A DNA stretch of 64,000 nt from Apostichopus japonicus. Taxonomy: Eukaryota > Echinodermata > Holothuroidea > Aspidochirotida > Stichopodidae. Position 1 is the stretch's first letter; each line of letters begins with the position of its first letter. Positions 7,257-23,683 of the stretch are shown one piece after another. The stretch spans positions 16,561,001-16,625,000 of the forward strand of contig NC_092561.1 of NCBI RefSeq assembly GCF_037975245.1, in the 5' to 3' direction. The position numbers and the translations under genes are program-made. The notes below the pieces were generated by a model. It was not told the origin of the DNA, did no database searches, and saw nothing but the letters and a program-made list of their open reading frames with translations.

Positions 7257-8289
7257 TGTCTTATTTCTCCTTTTAAGTTAGATGTATCAGCTAGCTGCAA
7301 CCCTAATAATCGTGGGGCTTCGGACCCTCAGCCAAAAAACCAAAGGTCAGAAACCCCAAGATTTGAGTGAAAACTCCTGCTGGACAGAAATCTAACATCC
7401 CATAAAATAAAAAAAATTAAAAAACTATATATAATGTATGTAGGGAACTTTTCACATGATTTTGGCCGCAGGTTTTATGAATTAAGTATTTAGCAAGAGA
7501 TCTTGGATTAGGGGATAAAGGGAACTTATTATTATTATTATTATTTATTAATAATTTTTGTAACTTTTGGGGTTTGAAATAAAAATAGATATTGAGTTTT
7601 GCTGCTTCAATGAGCTTACTGGTAGCAATGCATCTGGGGTGTTAAGTCAGATCCTAAGGGCTTTATTATTAATAGTCTTAGAAATTTGAAACTTGTAACA
7701 ACTAACGAGGCATATACTACCGCAAGTATTAATCGTTTCGCACCTTTCAATGTTATTAAGTCTGGAAATTTTAGTCGGTGTGTTACGTAATCAATTCGCA
7801 AAGCCAAGCCGAGGGAACGAGCATCAGCTCAAATTTTCCCCCGATCTACTGCGAGAGCCTATTGAAATGCCCGAGGCAGGTAAACTGTTATGGCAGTGGT
7901 ATTAAATTTAAGATCTTCCGTGCTTTGAACGATAGAGATATTACTACGTTTTTAAGATTTACTTCTCTTGTATTGGAGATCGTTAACATACACGCTGATG
8001 TGTGTCAACCCATGTTAACACGCTTATAATACCAAGGCGATTAGGATAGAGTGTGTGTGTGTGTGGATTAGGGGTTATGATTATGAGTTAGGGATAAGCT
8101 CACTTTGATTATTGATTAGTGAATTGCATCATGCACGAAGGGAATCACCAACCACCCAGCATAGAAGTAATAATTACAATAATAATGATAATCATTAAAA
8201 AAAAAAAAAAAAAAAAAAAAAATAATAATGAGACGACAAGTTGCATGTTCGGAGGGAGAGAAAAATCTGCTTTAACTGGTAGATATGAT

Positions 8290-8305
8290 GGCCCTTAAAA
8301 GAGCC
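8290..8305 (-). terminator. Histone 3' stem-loop, H3 (unit 2)
   Basis: Unchanged 16-mer at the same distance from the H3 stop at 8342. Confidence 0.96.
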
Positions 8306-8341
8306 GTTGGTTTTCGAGAATCCGTCGGAGACAGATACGAT

Positions 8342-8758
<417 letters not shown>

Positions 8759-9470
8759 TCAGTCTGTGTTCTATCAGTACAAAGATGTAATGAAGCACGG
8801 ACTACAAGAAACCGCACGTTATAAGCAGCTCCCCTCAAACAACCCGCTAATCGCGTCACTCGACCTGTGCTCGATTCTGATTGGCCGAGTGCGACAGCCG
8901 CGAGTCGTTCTGATTAGCTAAGCGGCAATGGCAAATTTCAGGAGCCTAATTTAAGCGAACGGTAGTCGAAACTGCTCATGCCGGGCAGGAAAATGGTAGT
9001 CACTTTCATAAAGTATCTATTTCTTAGACTTTCTGCCATTTAAAATGACGAAAAATTGTTGAAAACTCTTATCGAAAACCCTCCAGCTTCGCATTTGACA
9101 GTCAGTCAGCAATCCCCAATTGTGACGTCATGAACATTACCTTCGTCGATTGGTCAGATTAGGCTAACACAGAGTTAGCGTCAAGTGTAATTTTACGTGT
9201 GATATTTTAACGGAATGACAGGGTGAAGCCAATATTCGACCATTCGGGACAAATTTGGCCTTATCGAATTCACCCCTCACCGATATTTCATAACATAGAA
9301 CATCACACGACGAACAAGAAACGGCATCAAACTCCGCCGAGCTTCCATTCCCACGGGTTCTGATGCAGACATCGGGGTAGTTCGCTTACGTCCGTTCAAA
9401 ACATCGCCTGCTTGACGGGTATCGCTAATATAATGCCACACATTGAGGGACTTTCTACATTTTACTGTGA

Positions 9471-9812
<342 letters not shown>

Positions 9813-9851
9813 ATGCATCTTTCCTGTCACGAAGACGAATCGAAATCCAAC

Positions 9852-9867
9852 GGCTCTTTTAAGGGCC
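9852..9867 (+). terminator. Histone 3' stem-loop, H4 (unit 2)
   Basis: Unchanged 16-mer 39 bases past the H4 stop at 9812. Confidence 0.96.
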
Positions 9868-11740
9868 ATCAAATATCCCCAGAGAGAGTTACTCATTCCT
9901 CTCCCTCGAAACATGCAATTCGTCGTCTTAATTCTTTTCTTTGTGTGAGTGAATGTATGTGTGTGTGTATGTATACGCCAGCATCGGGCAAAATAAGTTA
10001 TATGCATAGGCAATTTTGCTAGAAATTTCAAAACACCGTAATTGAAATCCACCCCCTCCCTCAAGTGAAGTCCCCCCCCCCCTTTAGTAATCCCTACCTA
10101 ATTGGCTCTTCAGTTCCGACCTCCTGTTTGTTTATATAGACAACTTTCCCTAGGAAAAAAAAAGAAGTGTCTATTCTACAAAACTTCAATATTATCCCCC
10201 GTAGGACCTCTTGCGAAGGTCGAGCAGGGGTAAACTCCTTTTATTTATACTCAAGTGAAGTCGGTTATTATACGTAATAAAATTCTGCAACAACCCCCAG
10301 TTCACCAATACAGCAAACCAGTGAAGTTCTAAGACATACGACCCAAGAAGCAAGACAATACGAACTTCCCCCACCCCTCCACCCCCCTCCCGAATCGCTA
10401 CTTGTCCATTGAACACAATGCATGCACGACTGTACCGTTACACGATTAGTCCCAAATGCGAGACAACATATCATTTGAAAATGCGCCCTTTTTTTACCAC
10501 TGCCAGAACAGTTTCCCTTGCCTCGGGCATTTTATTTGGCTCACGCGGTAGATCACTGGTAATGTGAGCCGAGGAAGTTACTTTTCCAAGCTCGCTAGGC
10601 TTGGCGAGTCGATTACGTAACACGCATGCTATTGTTCCAGACTAATTAGCTAGAAAGGTGCAGAAGTTGACAGTGGCGAAAAATGAACGTCAGTCTTACT
10701 AAAGAGCGGATTTTCATATGTGGCTATGTCGCGATCATCGCAAGTGAAACTATTGAGTGTTTGTGTGTGGTGGGGGAGGACTTAGAGGTTATTTATCGTT
10801 ATTGTTGGATTTATTATGGATTATTATGGATTCTAATACCTGTCTTGTCTCCTTACACCGTACAAACCTAGCAGAACCCTACGGTCATCATCGCAGGAAT
10901 TGCTCAAGGAGAAGAGAACAAGATGCAAGACCGGCGACAGAGCCTTCTCAGTCAGCGCTCCCAGAATGCCTATACCGAACTCTGTGAGTGTATGCATTTC
11001 TCTTACCACTTTTAAAAACTGCTTTGAAAGCATATTATGTTAGACTCGCTTTTACTGTGTGATTGACTGTGTTTTAACTGTTATTGTGCATAGATACTAC
11101 GTTTGGAACTAGTTACTTAATTCTGAACATTTTATTTTTTTTAATATTTATCTTTCATTTATTTAGTACGTTTAGACTCTATTTTGTATCGTTCAGTATT
11201 GGGTATTTGATCTGTTTTAGGATTTTGTAATAATTCTCTTACTGTAATGTTTTTTTTTTTTTTTTAATTTAAAAATTTTCATTTATTTACTACGTTTAGG
11301 GCTCTATTTTGTATCGTTTAGTATTTAGGCTTTTACAATAATTCTCTTACTGTACTATAGTTCCTCATACTTATATATATTTAAACCTGGACTATGATTG
11401 AATCTATTTACATGCTTCTTAAATTGTTTTGGACTATATGCGTTTTAGTATCGTTTAGTACGGGTGTGTTTTTTTTTTTTTTTTATATTGTTGCCTTTGG
11501 CTTTTACTTCTTTTTTTTTTCTTTTTTTGGCGCAGCTTTGCTGATTATGCGCTATATAAATATCACTTATTAATATTATTATTATCGATAAACGGGCCCC
11601 AGAACGTGATCAACTACACGGTCAATGGCTTGAGAGTAACAGGTATATATGATACAATGTTAGATTACTTAAAATAAGAGACAACGAAACTGCATGTTTG
11701 AGGAGGGGGAGATAAGTCTGCCGTTTCTGGAATATAGGAT

Positions 11741-11756
11741 GGCCCTTAAAAGAGCC
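11741..11756 (-). terminator. Histone 3' stem-loop, H2B (unit 3)
   Basis: Unchanged 16-mer 35 bases past the H2B stop. Confidence 0.96.
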
Positions 11757-11791
11757 GTTGGATGTCGAGCCTTCTACACGAGAAGAACAAT

Positions 11792-12163
11792 CTACTTGGA
11801 GGTGGTGTACTTGGTGACAGCCTTGGTACCCTCTGAGACGGCATGCTTGGCGAGCTCACCAGGCAGCAACAGTCTGACGGCGGTCTGGACCTCCCGACTG
11901 GTGATGGTGGACTTCCTGTTGTAGTGGGCCAAACGGGAAGCTTCGGCGGCGATACGCTCGAAGATGTCGTTCACGAAGCTGTTCATGATAGACATAGCAC
12001 GGCTAGAGATACCGGTGTCTGGGTGGACCTGCTTCATGACTTTGTAGATGTAGATACTGTAAGTCTCACGCCTGGTCCTTCGCCTCTTCTTGTCTCCTGG
12101 GTTGCGAGGTGCCTTGGACTTGGCGGCCTTCTTTGCTCCCTTTCCTGCAGCTTTTGGTGCCAT
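11792..12163 (-). CDS. H2B: Core histone H2B (unit 3)
   Basis: Same 123-residue protein as at 1573-1944. The long spacer on its 3' side is complete here (9813-11791). Confidence 0.98.
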   Translation of the reverse strand: MAPKAAGKGAKKAAKSKAPRNPGDKKRRRTRRETYSIYIYKVMKQVHPDTGISSRAMSIMNSFVNDIFERIAAEASRLAHYNRKSTITSREVQTAVRLLLPGELAKHAVSEGTKAVTKYTTSK

Positions 12164-12527
12164 TTTGGACGTGAAGTTTTCGTTGCGATACGGTAAGTAA
12201 AGCGATGAGTGAATGAGTGTCCTCCACGCTGCGAAATGTATTTATGACAGATTTGATATCACTTCAGCGAAGCAGAAAAACTTCCCATATTGACAAAGCA
12301 CGTGCTATGCATTGCACAGCACACACGAGCTGGCCAATCACAATGCGGAAGCTTTTCTTAATTCTTTCACGCATTGTACGATCAGGGCAAAGGGTGGCAA
12401 AGAATCCCCTCATAAGGGCACTGTGCTGTAGCTTTAGAGTCCGGACTACTTGAATGAGAGCTTTCCGGCAGGCAAATCATTTCTTTGATTCGTTTCAAGT
12501 CGAAAACATACCCAAATTTACTTCATC

Positions 12528-12908
12528 ATGACTGGCAGGGGCAAAGGTGGTAAGGCCAGGGCAAAGGCCAAGAGTCGATCTGCAAGAGCAGGGCTTCAAT
12601 TCCCAGTAGGTCGTGTACACAGGTTCCTGCGAAGAGGAAATTACGCCCAGAGGATCGGCGCTGGCGCACCCGTCTACCTGGCTGCCGTACTAGAATACCT
12701 CGCCGCCGAGATCTTGGAATTGGCCGGTAACGCTGCACGTGACAACAAGAAGACCAGGATCATCCCCCGTCATCTCCAACTCGCCATCCGAAACGACGAG
12801 GAGTTGAACAAACTCTTGAGCGGAGTCACCATCGCCCAGGGAGGTGTTCTTCCAAACATCCAGGCTGTCCTTCTACCCAAGAAGACATCCGGAGGCAAGA
12901 AGGCTTAA
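12528..12908 (+). CDS. H2A: Core histone H2A (unit 3)
   Basis: Same 126-residue protein as at 2309-2689, with the MTGRGK start. It diverges from the H2B at 11792-12163. Confidence 0.98.
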   Translation: MTGRGKGGKARAKAKSRSARAGLQFPVGRVHRFLRRGNYAQRIGAGAPVYLAAVLEYLAAEILELAGNAARDNKKTRIIPRHLQLAIRNDEELNKLLSGVTIAQGGVLPNIQAVLLPKKTSGGKKA

Positions 12909-12946
12909 AGGGGAGGTTGCATTGCAATCGCCCATCGATTACCAAC

Positions 12947-12962
12947 GGCTCTTTTAAGGGCC
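12947..12962 (+). terminator. Histone 3' stem-loop, H2A (unit 3)
   Basis: Unchanged 16-mer 38 bases past the H2A stop. Confidence 0.96.
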
Positions 12963-14051
12963 ATCAAATCACCCAGAAAGACATACTCATTCCTCTCCTC
13001 AAACATGCTTGCGTCAGTGTCTTATTTCTCCTTTTAAGTTAGATGTATCAGCTAGCTGCAACCCTAATAATCGTGGGGCTTCGGACCCTCAGCCAAAAAC
13101 CAAAGGTCAGAAACCCCAAGATTTGAGTGAAAACTCCTGCTGGACAGAAATCTAACATCCCATAAAATAAAAAAAATTAAAAAACTATATATAATGTATG
13201 TAGGGAACTTTTCACATGATTTTGGCCGCAGGTTTTATGAATTAAGTATTTAGCAAGAGATCTTGGATTAGGGGATAAAGGGAACTTATTATTATTATTA
13301 TTATTTATTAATAATTTTTGTAACTTTTGGGGTTTGAAATAAAAATAGATATTGAGTTTTGCTGCTTCAATGAGCTTACTGGTAGCAATGCATCTGGGGT
13401 GTTAAGTCAGATCCTAAGGGCTTTATTATTAATAGTCTTAGAAATTTGAAACTTGTAACAACTAACGAGGCATATACTACCGCAAGTATTAATCGTGTTT
13501 CGCACCTTTCAATGTTATTAAGTCTGGAAATTTTAGTCGGTGTGTTACGTAATCAATTCGCAAAGCCAAGCCGAGGGAACGAGCATCAGCTCAAATTTTC
13601 CCCCGATCTACTGCGAGAGCCTATTGAAATGCCCGAGGCAGGTAAACTGTTATGGCAGTGGTATTAAATTTAAGATCTTCCGTGCTTTGAACGATAGAGA
13701 TATTACTACGTTTTTAAGATTTACTTCTCTTGTATTGGAGATCGTTAACATACACGCTGATGTGTGTCAACCCATGTTAACACGCTTATAATACCAAGGC
13801 GATTAGGATAGAGTGTGTGTGTGTGTGGATTAGGGGTTATGATTATGAGTTAGGGATAAGCTCACTTTGATTATTGATTAGTGAATTGCATCATGCACGA
13901 AGGGAATCACCAACCACCCAGCATAGAAGTAATAATTACAATAATAATGATAATCATTAAAAAAAAAAAAAAAAAAAAAAAAAATAATAATGAGACGACA
14001 AGTTGCATGTTCGGAGGGAGAGAAAAATCTGCTTTAACTGGTAGATATGAT

Positions 14052-14067
14052 GGCCCTTAAAAGAGCC
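14052..14067 (-). terminator. Histone 3' stem-loop, H3 (unit 3)
   Basis: Unchanged 16-mer 36 bases past the H3 stop. Confidence 0.96.
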
Positions 14068-14103
14068 GTTGGTTTTCGAGAATCCGTCGGAGACAGATAC
14101 GAT

Positions 14104-14520
<417 letters not shown>

Positions 14521-15232
14521 TCAGTCTGTGTTCTATCAGTACAAAGATGTAATGAAGCACGGACTACAAGAAACCGCACGTTATAAGCAGCTCCCCTCAA
14601 ACAACCCGCTAATCGCGTCACTCGACCTGTGCTCGATTCTGATTGGCCGAGTGCGACAGCCGCGAGTCGTTCTGATTAGCTAAGCGGCAATGGCAAATTT
14701 CAGGAGCCTAATTTAAGCGAACGGTAGTCGAAACTGCTCATGCCGGGCAGGAAAATGGTAGTCACTTTCATAAAGTATCTATTTCTTAGACTTTCTGCCA
14801 TTTAAAATGACGAAAAATTGTTGAAAACTCTTATCGAAAACCCTCCAGCTTCGCATTTGACAGTCAGTCAGCAATCCCCAATTGTGACGTCATGAACATT
14901 ACCTTCGTCGATTGGTCAGATTAGGCTAACACAGAGTTAGCGTCAAGTGTAATTTTACGTGTGATATTTTAACGGAATGACAGGGTGAAGCCAATATTCG
15001 ACCATTCGGGACAAATTTGGCCTTATCGAATTCACCCCTCACCGATATTTCATAACATAGAACATCACACGACGAACAAGAAACGGCATCAAACTCCGCC
15101 GAGCTTCCATTCCCACGGGTTCTGATGCAGACATCGGGGTAGTTCGCTTACGTCCGTTCAAAACATCGCCTGCTTGACGGGTATCGCTAATATAATGCCA
15201 CACATTGAGGGACTTTCTACATTTTACTGTGA

Positions 15233-15574
<342 letters not shown>

Positions 15575-15613
15575 ATGCATCTTTCCTGTCACGAAGACGA
15601 ATCGAAATCCAAC

Positions 15614-15629
15614 GGCTCTTTTAAGGGCC
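15614..15629 (+). terminator. Histone 3' stem-loop, H4 (unit 3)
   Basis: Unchanged 16-mer 39 bases past the H4 stop. Confidence 0.96.
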
Positions 15630-17501
15630 ATCAAATATCCCCAGAGAGAGTTACTCATTCCTCTCCCTCGAAACATGCAATTCGTCGTCTTAATTCTTTT
15701 CTTTGTGTGAGTGAATGTATGTGTGTGTGTATGTATACGCCAGCATCGGGCAAAATAAGTTATATGCATAGGCAATTTTGCTAGAAATTTCAAAACACCG
15801 TAATTGAAATCCACCCCCTCCCTCAAGTGAAGTCCCCCCCCCCTTTAGTAATCCCTACCTAATTGGCTCTTCAGTTCCGACCTCCTGTTTGTTTATATAG
15901 ACAACTTTCCCTAGGAAAAAAAAAGAAGTGTCTATTCTACAAAACTTCAATATTATCCCCCGTAGGACCTCTTGCGAAGGTCGAGCAGGGGTAAACTCCT
16001 TTTATTTATACTCAAGTGAAGTCGGTTATTATACGTAATAAAATTCTGCAACAACCCCCAGTTCACCAATACAGCAAACCAGTGAAGTTCTAAGACATAC
16101 GACCCAAGAAGCAAGACAATACGAACTTCCCCCACCCCTCCACCCCCCTCCCGAATCGCTACTTGTCCATTGAACACAATGCATGCACGACTGTACCGTT
16201 ACACGATTAGTCCCAAATGCGAGACAACATATCATTTGAAAATGCGCCCTTTTTTTACCACTGCCAGAACAGTTTCCCTTGCCTCGGGCATTTTATTTGG
16301 CTCACGCGGTAGATCACTGGTAATGTGAGCCGAGGAAGTTACTTTTCCAAGCTCGCTAGGCTTGGCGAGTCGATTACGTAACACGCATGCTATTGTTCCA
16401 GACTAATTAGCTAGAAAGGTGCAGAAGTTGACAGTGGCGAAAAATGAACGTCAGTCTTACTAAAGAGCGGATTTTCATATGTGGCTATGTCGCGATCATC
16501 GCAAGTGAAACTATTGAGTGTTTGTGTGTGGTGGGGGAGGACTTAGAGGTTATTTATCGTTATTGTTGGATTTATTATGGATTATTATGGATTCTAATAC
16601 CTGTCTTGTCTCCTTACACCGTACAAACCTAGCAGAACCCTACGGTCATCATCGCAGGAATTGCTCAAGGAGAAGAGAACAAGATGCAAGACCGGCGACA
16701 GAGCCTTCTCAGTCAGCGCTCCCAGAATGCCTATACCGAACTCTGTGAGTGTATGCATTTCTCTTACCACTTTTAAAAACTGCTTTGAAAGCATATTATG
16801 TTAGACTCGCTTTTACTGTGTGATTGACTGTGTTTTAACTGTTATTGTGCATAGATACTACGTTTGGAACTAGTTACTTAATTCTGAACATTTTATTTTT
16901 TTTAATATTTATCTTTCATTTATTTAGTACGTTTAGACTCTATTTTGTATCGTTCAGTATTGGGTATTTGATCTGTTTTAGGATTTTGTAATAATTCTCT
17001 TACTGTAATGTTTTTTTTTTTTTTTTAATTTAAAAATTTTCATTTATTTACTACGTTTAGGGCTCTATTTTGTATCGTTTAGTATTTAGGCTTTTACAAT
17101 AATTCTCTTACTGTACTATAGTTCCTCATACTTATATATATTTAAACCTGGACTATGATTGAATCTATTTACATGCTTCTTAAATTGTTTTGGACTATAT
17201 GCGTTTTAGTATCGTTTAGTACGGGTGTGTTTTTTTTTTTTTTTTATATTGTTGCCTTTGGCTTTTACTTCTTTTTTTTTTCTTTTTTTGGCGCAGCTTT
17301 GCTGATTATGCGCTATATAAATATCACTTATTAATATTATTATTATCGATAAACGGGCCCCAGAACGTGATCAACTACACGGTCAATGGCTTGAGAGTAA
17401 CAGGTATATATGATACAATGTTAGATTACTTAAAATAAGAGACAACGAAACTGCATGTTTGAGGAGGGGGAGATAAGTCTGCCGTTTCTGGAATATAGGA
17501 T

Positions 17502-17517
17502 GGCCCTTAAAAGAGCC
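17502..17517 (-). terminator. Histone 3' stem-loop, H2B (unit 4)
   Basis: Unchanged 16-mer. Confidence 0.96.
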
Positions 17518-17552
17518 GTTGGATGTCGAGCCTTCTACACGAGAAGAACAAT

Positions 17553-17924
17553 CTACTTGGAGGTGGTGTACTTGGTGACAGCCTTGGTACCCTCTGAGAC
17601 GGCATGCTTGGCGAGCTCACCAGGCAGCAACAGTCTGACGGCGGTCTGGACCTCCCGACTGGTGATGGTGGACTTCCTGTTGTAGTGGGCCAAACGGGAA
17701 GCTTCGGCGGCGATACGCTCGAAGATGTCGTTCACGAAGCTGTTCATGATAGACATAGCACGGCTAGAGATACCGGTGTCTGGGTGGACCTGCTTCATGA
17801 CTTTGTAGATGTAGATACTGTAAGTCTCACGCCTGGTCCTTCGCCTCTTCTTGTCTCCTGGGTTGCGAGGTGCCTTGGACTTGGCGGCCTTCTTTGCTCC
17901 CTTTCCTGCAGCTTTTGGTGCCAT
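17553..17924 (-). CDS. H2B: Core histone H2B (unit 4)
   Basis: Same 123-residue protein as in unit 1; intact start and TAG stop. Confidence 0.98.
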   Translation of the reverse strand: MAPKAAGKGAKKAAKSKAPRNPGDKKRRRTRRETYSIYIYKVMKQVHPDTGISSRAMSIMNSFVNDIFERIAAEASRLAHYNRKSTITSREVQTAVRLLLPGELAKHAVSEGTKAVTKYTTSK

Positions 17925-18288
17925 TTTGGACGTGAAGTTTTCGTTGCGATACGGTAAGTAAAGCGATGAGTGAATGAGTGTCCTCCACGCTGCGAAATGT
18001 ATTTATGACAGATTTGATATCACTTCAGCGAAGCAGAAAAACTTCCCATATTGACAAAGCACGTGCTATGCATTGCACAGCACACACGAGCTGGCCAATC
18101 ACAATGCGGAAGCTTTTCTTAATTCTTTCACGCATTGTACGATCAGGGCAAAGGGTGGCAAAGAATCCCCTCATAAGGGCACTGTGCTGTAGCTTTAGAG
18201 TCCGGACTACTTGAATGAGAGCTTTCCGGCAGGCAAATCATTTCTTTGATTCGTTTCAAGTCGAAAACATACCCAAATTTACTTCATC

Positions 18289-18669
18289 ATGACTGGCAGG
18301 GGCAAAGGTGGTAAGGCCAGGGCAAAGGCCAAGAGTCGATCTGCAAGAGCAGGGCTTCAATTCCCAGTAGGTCGTGTACACAGGTTCCTGCGAAGAGGAA
18401 ATTACGCCCAGAGGATCGGCGCTGGCGCACCCGTCTACCTGGCTGCCGTACTAGAATACCTCGCCGCCGAGATCTTGGAATTGGCCGGTAACGCTGCACG
18501 TGACAACAAGAAGACCAGGATCATCCCCCGTCATCTCCAACTCGCCATCCGAAACGACGAGGAGTTGAACAAACTCTTGAGCGGAGTCACCATCGCCCAG
18601 GGAGGTGTTCTTCCAAACATCCAGGCTGTCCTTCTACCCAAGAAGACATCCGGAGGCAAGAAGGCTTAA
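18289..18669 (+). CDS. H2A: Core histone H2A (unit 4)
   Basis: Same 126-residue protein as in unit 1; intact start and TAA stop. Confidence 0.98.
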   Translation: MTGRGKGGKARAKAKSRSARAGLQFPVGRVHRFLRRGNYAQRIGAGAPVYLAAVLEYLAAEILELAGNAARDNKKTRIIPRHLQLAIRNDEELNKLLSGVTIAQGGVLPNIQAVLLPKKTSGGKKA

Positions 18670-18707
18670 AGGGGAGGTTGCATTGCAATCGCCCATCGAT
18701 TACCAAC

Positions 18708-18723
18708 GGCTCTTTTAAGGGCC
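18708..18723 (+). terminator. Histone 3' stem-loop, H2A (unit 4)
   Basis: Unchanged 16-mer. Confidence 0.96.
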
Positions 18724-19807
18724 ATCAAATCACCCAGAAAGACATACTCATTCCTCTCCTCAAACATGCTTGCGTCAGTGTCTTATTTCTCCTTTTAAGT
18801 TAGATGTATCAGCTAGCTGCAACCCTAATAATCGTGGGGCTTCGGACCCTCAGCCAAAAACCAAAGGTCAGAAACCCCAAGATTTGAGTGAAAACTCCTG
18901 CTGGACAGAAATCTAACATCCCATAAAATAAAAAAAATTAAAAAACTATATATAATGTATGTAGGGAACTTTTCACATGATTTTGGCCGCAGGTTTTATG
19001 AATTAAGTATTTAGCAAGAGATCTTGGATTAGGGGATAAAGGGAACTTATTATTATTATTATTATTTATTAATAATTTTTGTAACTTTTGGGGTTTGAAA
19101 TAAAAATAGATATTGAGTTTTGCTGCTTCAATGAGCTTACTGGTAGCAATGCATCTGGGGTGTTAAGTCAGATCCTAAGGGCTTTATTATTAATAGTCTT
19201 AGAAATTTGAAACTTGTAACAACTAACGAGGCATATACTACCGCAAGTATTAATCGTTTCGCCTTTCAATGTTATTAAGTCTGGAAATTTTAGTCGGTGT
19301 GTTACGTAATCAATTCGCAAAGCCAAGCCGAGGGAACGAGCATCAGCTCAAATTTTCCCCCGATCTACTGCGAGAGCCTATTGAAATGCCCGAGGCAGGT
19401 AAACTGTTATGGCAGTGGTATTAAATTTAAGATCTTCCGTGCTTTGAACGATAGAGATATTACTACGTTTTTAAGATTTACTTCTCTTGTATTGGAGATC
19501 GTTAACATACACGCTGATGTGTGTCAACCCATGTTAACACGCTTATAATACCAAGGCGATTAGGATAGAGTGTGTGTGTGTGTGGATTAGGGGTTATGAT
19601 TATGAGTTAGGGATAAGCTCACTTTGATTATTGATTAGTGAATTGCATCATGCACGAAGGGAATCACCAACCACCCAGCATAGAAGTAATAATTACAATA
19701 ATAATGATAATCATTAAAAAAAAAAAAAAAAAAAAAAAAATAATAATGAGACGACAAGTTGCATGTTCGGAGGGAGAGAAAAATCTGCTTTAACTGGTAG
19801 ATATGAT

Positions 19808-19823
19808 GGCCCTTAAAAGAGCC
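19808..19823 (-). terminator. Histone 3' stem-loop, H3 (unit 4)
   Basis: Unchanged 16-mer. Confidence 0.96.
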
Positions 19824-19859
19824 GTTGGTTTTCGAGAATCCGTCGGAGACAGATACGAT

Positions 19860-20276
<417 letters not shown>

Positions 20277-20988
20277 TCAGTCTGTGTTCTATCAGTACAA
20301 AGATGTAATGAAGCACGGACTACAAGAAACCGCACGTTATAAGCAGCTCCCCTCAAACAACCCGCTAATCGCGTCACTCGACCTGTGCTCGATTCTGATT
20401 GGCCGAGTGCGACAGCCGCGAGTCGTTCTGATTAGCTAAGCGGCAATGGCAAATTTCAGGAGCCTAATTTAAGCGAACGGTAGTCGAAACTGCTCATGCC
20501 GGGCAGGAAAATGGTAGTCACTTTCATAAAGTATCTATTTCTTAGACTTTCTGCCATTTAAAATGACGAAAAATTGTTGAAAACTCTTATCGAAAACCCT
20601 CCAGCTTCGCATTTGACAGTCAGTCAGCAATCCCCAATTGTGACGTCATGAACATTACCTTCGTCGATTGGTCAGATTAGGCTAACACAGAGTTAGCGTC
20701 AAGTGTAATTTTACGTGTGATATTTTAACGGAATGACAGGGTGAAGCCAATATTCGACCATTCGGGACAAATTTGGCCTTATCGAATTCACCCCTCACCG
20801 ATATTTCATAACATAGAACATCACACGACGAACAAGAAACGGCATCAAACTCCGCCGAGCTTCCATTCCCACGGGTTCTGATGCAGACATCGGGGTAGTT
20901 CGCTTACGTCCGTTCAAAACATCGCCTGCTTGACGGGTATCGCTAATATAATGCCACACATTGAGGGACTTTCTACATTTTACTGTGA

Positions 20989-21330
<342 letters not shown>

Positions 21331-21369
21331 ATGCATCTTTCCTGTCACGAAGACGAATCGAAATCCAAC

Positions 21370-21385
21370 GGCTCTTTTAAGGGCC
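21370..21385 (+). terminator. Histone 3' stem-loop, H4 (unit 4)
   Basis: Unchanged 16-mer. Confidence 0.96.
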
Positions 21386-23260
21386 ATCAAATATCCCCAG
21401 AGAGAGTTACTCATTCCTCTCCCTCGAAACATGCAATTCGTCGTCTTAATTCTTTTCTTTGTGTGAGTGAATGTATGTGTGTGTGTATGTATACGCCAGC
21501 ATCGGGCAAAATAAGTTATATGCATAGGCAATTTTGCTAGAAATTTCAAAACACCGTAATTGAAATCCACCCCCTCCCTCAAGTGAAGTCCCCCCCCCCC
21601 TTTAGTAATCCCTACCTAATTGGCTCTTCAGTTCCGACCTCCTGTTTGTTTATATAGACAACTTTCCCTAGGAAAAAAAAAGAAGTGTCTATTCTACAAA
21701 ACTTCAATATTATCCCCCGTAGGACCTCTTGCGAAGGTCGAGCAGGGGTAAACTCCTTTTATTTATACTCAAGTGAAGTCGGTTATTATACGTAATAAAA
21801 TTCTGCAACAACCCCCAGTTCACCAATACAGCAAACCAGTGAAGTTCTAAGACATACGACCCAAGAAGCAAGACAATACGAACTTCCCCCACCCCTCCAC
21901 CACCCCCTCCCGAATCGCTACTTGTCCATTGAACACAATGCATGCACGACTGTACCGTTACACGATTAGTCCCAAATGCGAGACAACATATCATTTGAAA
22001 ATGCGCCCTTTTTTTACCACTGCCAGAACAGTTTCCCTTGCCTCGGGCATTTTATTTGGCTCACGCGGTAGATCACTGGTAATGTGAGCCGAGGAAGTTA
22101 CTTTTCCAAGCTCGCTAGGCTTGGCGAGTCGATTACGTAACACGCATGCTATTGTTCCAGACTAATTAGCTAGAAAGGTGCAGAAGTTGACAGTGGCGAA
22201 AAATGAACGTCAGTCTTACTAAAGAGCGGATTTTCATATGTGGCTATGTCGCGATCATCGCAAGTGAAACTATTGAGTGTTTGTGTGTGGTGGGGGAGGA
22301 CTTAGAGGTTATTTATCGTTATTGTTGGATTTATTATGGATTATTATGGATTCTAATACCTGTCTTGTCTCCTTACACCGTACAAACCTAGCAGAACCCT
22401 ACGGTCATCATCGCAGGAATTGCTCAAGGAGAAGAGAACAAGATGCAAGACCGGCGACAGAGCCTTCTCAGTCAGCGCTCCCAGAATGCCTATACCGAAC
22501 TCTGTGAGTGTATGCATTTCTCTTACCACTTTTAAAAACTGCTTTGAAAGCATATTATGTTAGACTCGCTTTTACTGTGTGATTGACTGTGTTTTAACTG
22601 TTATTGTGCATAGATACTACGTTTGGAACTAGTTACTTAATTCTGAACATTTTATTTTTTTTAATATTTATCTTTCATTTATTTAGTACGTTTAGACTCT
22701 ATTTTGTATCGTTCAGTATTGGGTATTTGATCTGTTTTAGGATTTTGTAATAATTCTCTTACTGTAATGTTTTTTTTTTTTTTTTAATTTAAAAATTTTC
22801 ATTTATTTACTACGTTTAGGGCTCTATTTTGTATCGTTTAGTATTTAGGCTTTTACAATAATTCTCTTACTGTACTATAGTTCCTCATACTTATATATAT
22901 TTAAACCTGGACTATGATTGAATCTATTTACATGCTTCTTAAATTGTTTTGGACTATATGCGTTTTAGTATCGTTTAGTACGGGTGTGTTTTTTTTTTTT
23001 TTTTATATTGTTGCCTTTGGCTTTTACTTCTTTTTTTTTTCTTTTTTTGGCGCAGCTTTGCTGATTATGCGCTATATAAATATCACTTATTAATATTATT
23101 ATTATCGATAAACGGGCCCCAGAACGTGATCAACTACACGGTCAATGGCTTGAGAGTAACAGGTATATATGATACAATGTTAGATTACTTAAAATAAGAG
23201 ACAACGAAACTGCATGTTTGAGGAGGGGGAGATAAGTCTGCCGTTTCTGGAATATAGGAT

Positions 23261-23276
23261 GGCCCTTAAAAGAGCC
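23261..23276 (-). terminator. Histone 3' stem-loop, H2B (unit 5)
   Basis: Unchanged 16-mer. Confidence 0.96.
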
Positions 23277-23311
23277 GTTGGATGTCGAGCCTTCTACACG
23301 AGAAGAACAAT

Positions 23312-23683
23312 CTACTTGGAGGTGGTGTACTTGGTGACAGCCTTGGTACCCTCTGAGACGGCATGCTTGGCGAGCTCACCAGGCAGCAACAGTCTGACGG
23401 CGGTCTGGACCTCCCGACTGGTGATGGTGGACTTCCTGTTGTAGTGGGCCAAACGGGAAGCTTCGGCGGCGATACGCTCGAAGATGTCGTTCACGAAGCT
23501 GTTCATGATAGACATAGCACGGCTAGAGATACCGGTGTCTGGGTGGACCTGCTTCATGACTTTGTAGATGTAGATACTGTAAGTCTCACGCCTGGTCCTT
23601 CGCCTCTTCTTGTCTCCTGGGTTGCGAGGTGCCTTGGACTTGGCGGCCTTCTTTGCTCCCTTTCCTGCAGCTTTTGGTGCCAT
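23312..23683 (-). CDS. H2B: Core histone H2B (unit 5)
   Basis: Same 123-residue protein as in unit 1; frame intact. Confidence 0.98.
   Translation of the reverse strand: MAPKAAGKGAKKAAKSKAPRNPGDKKRRRTRRETYSIYIYKVMKQVHPDTGISSRAMSIMNSFVNDIFERIAAEASRLAHYNRKSTITSREVQTAVRLLLPGELAKHAVSEGTKAVTKYTTSK

Noticed and set aside
6935-7276. 113-codon frame running through gap 1
   Set aside because: It is held open only by the N run.
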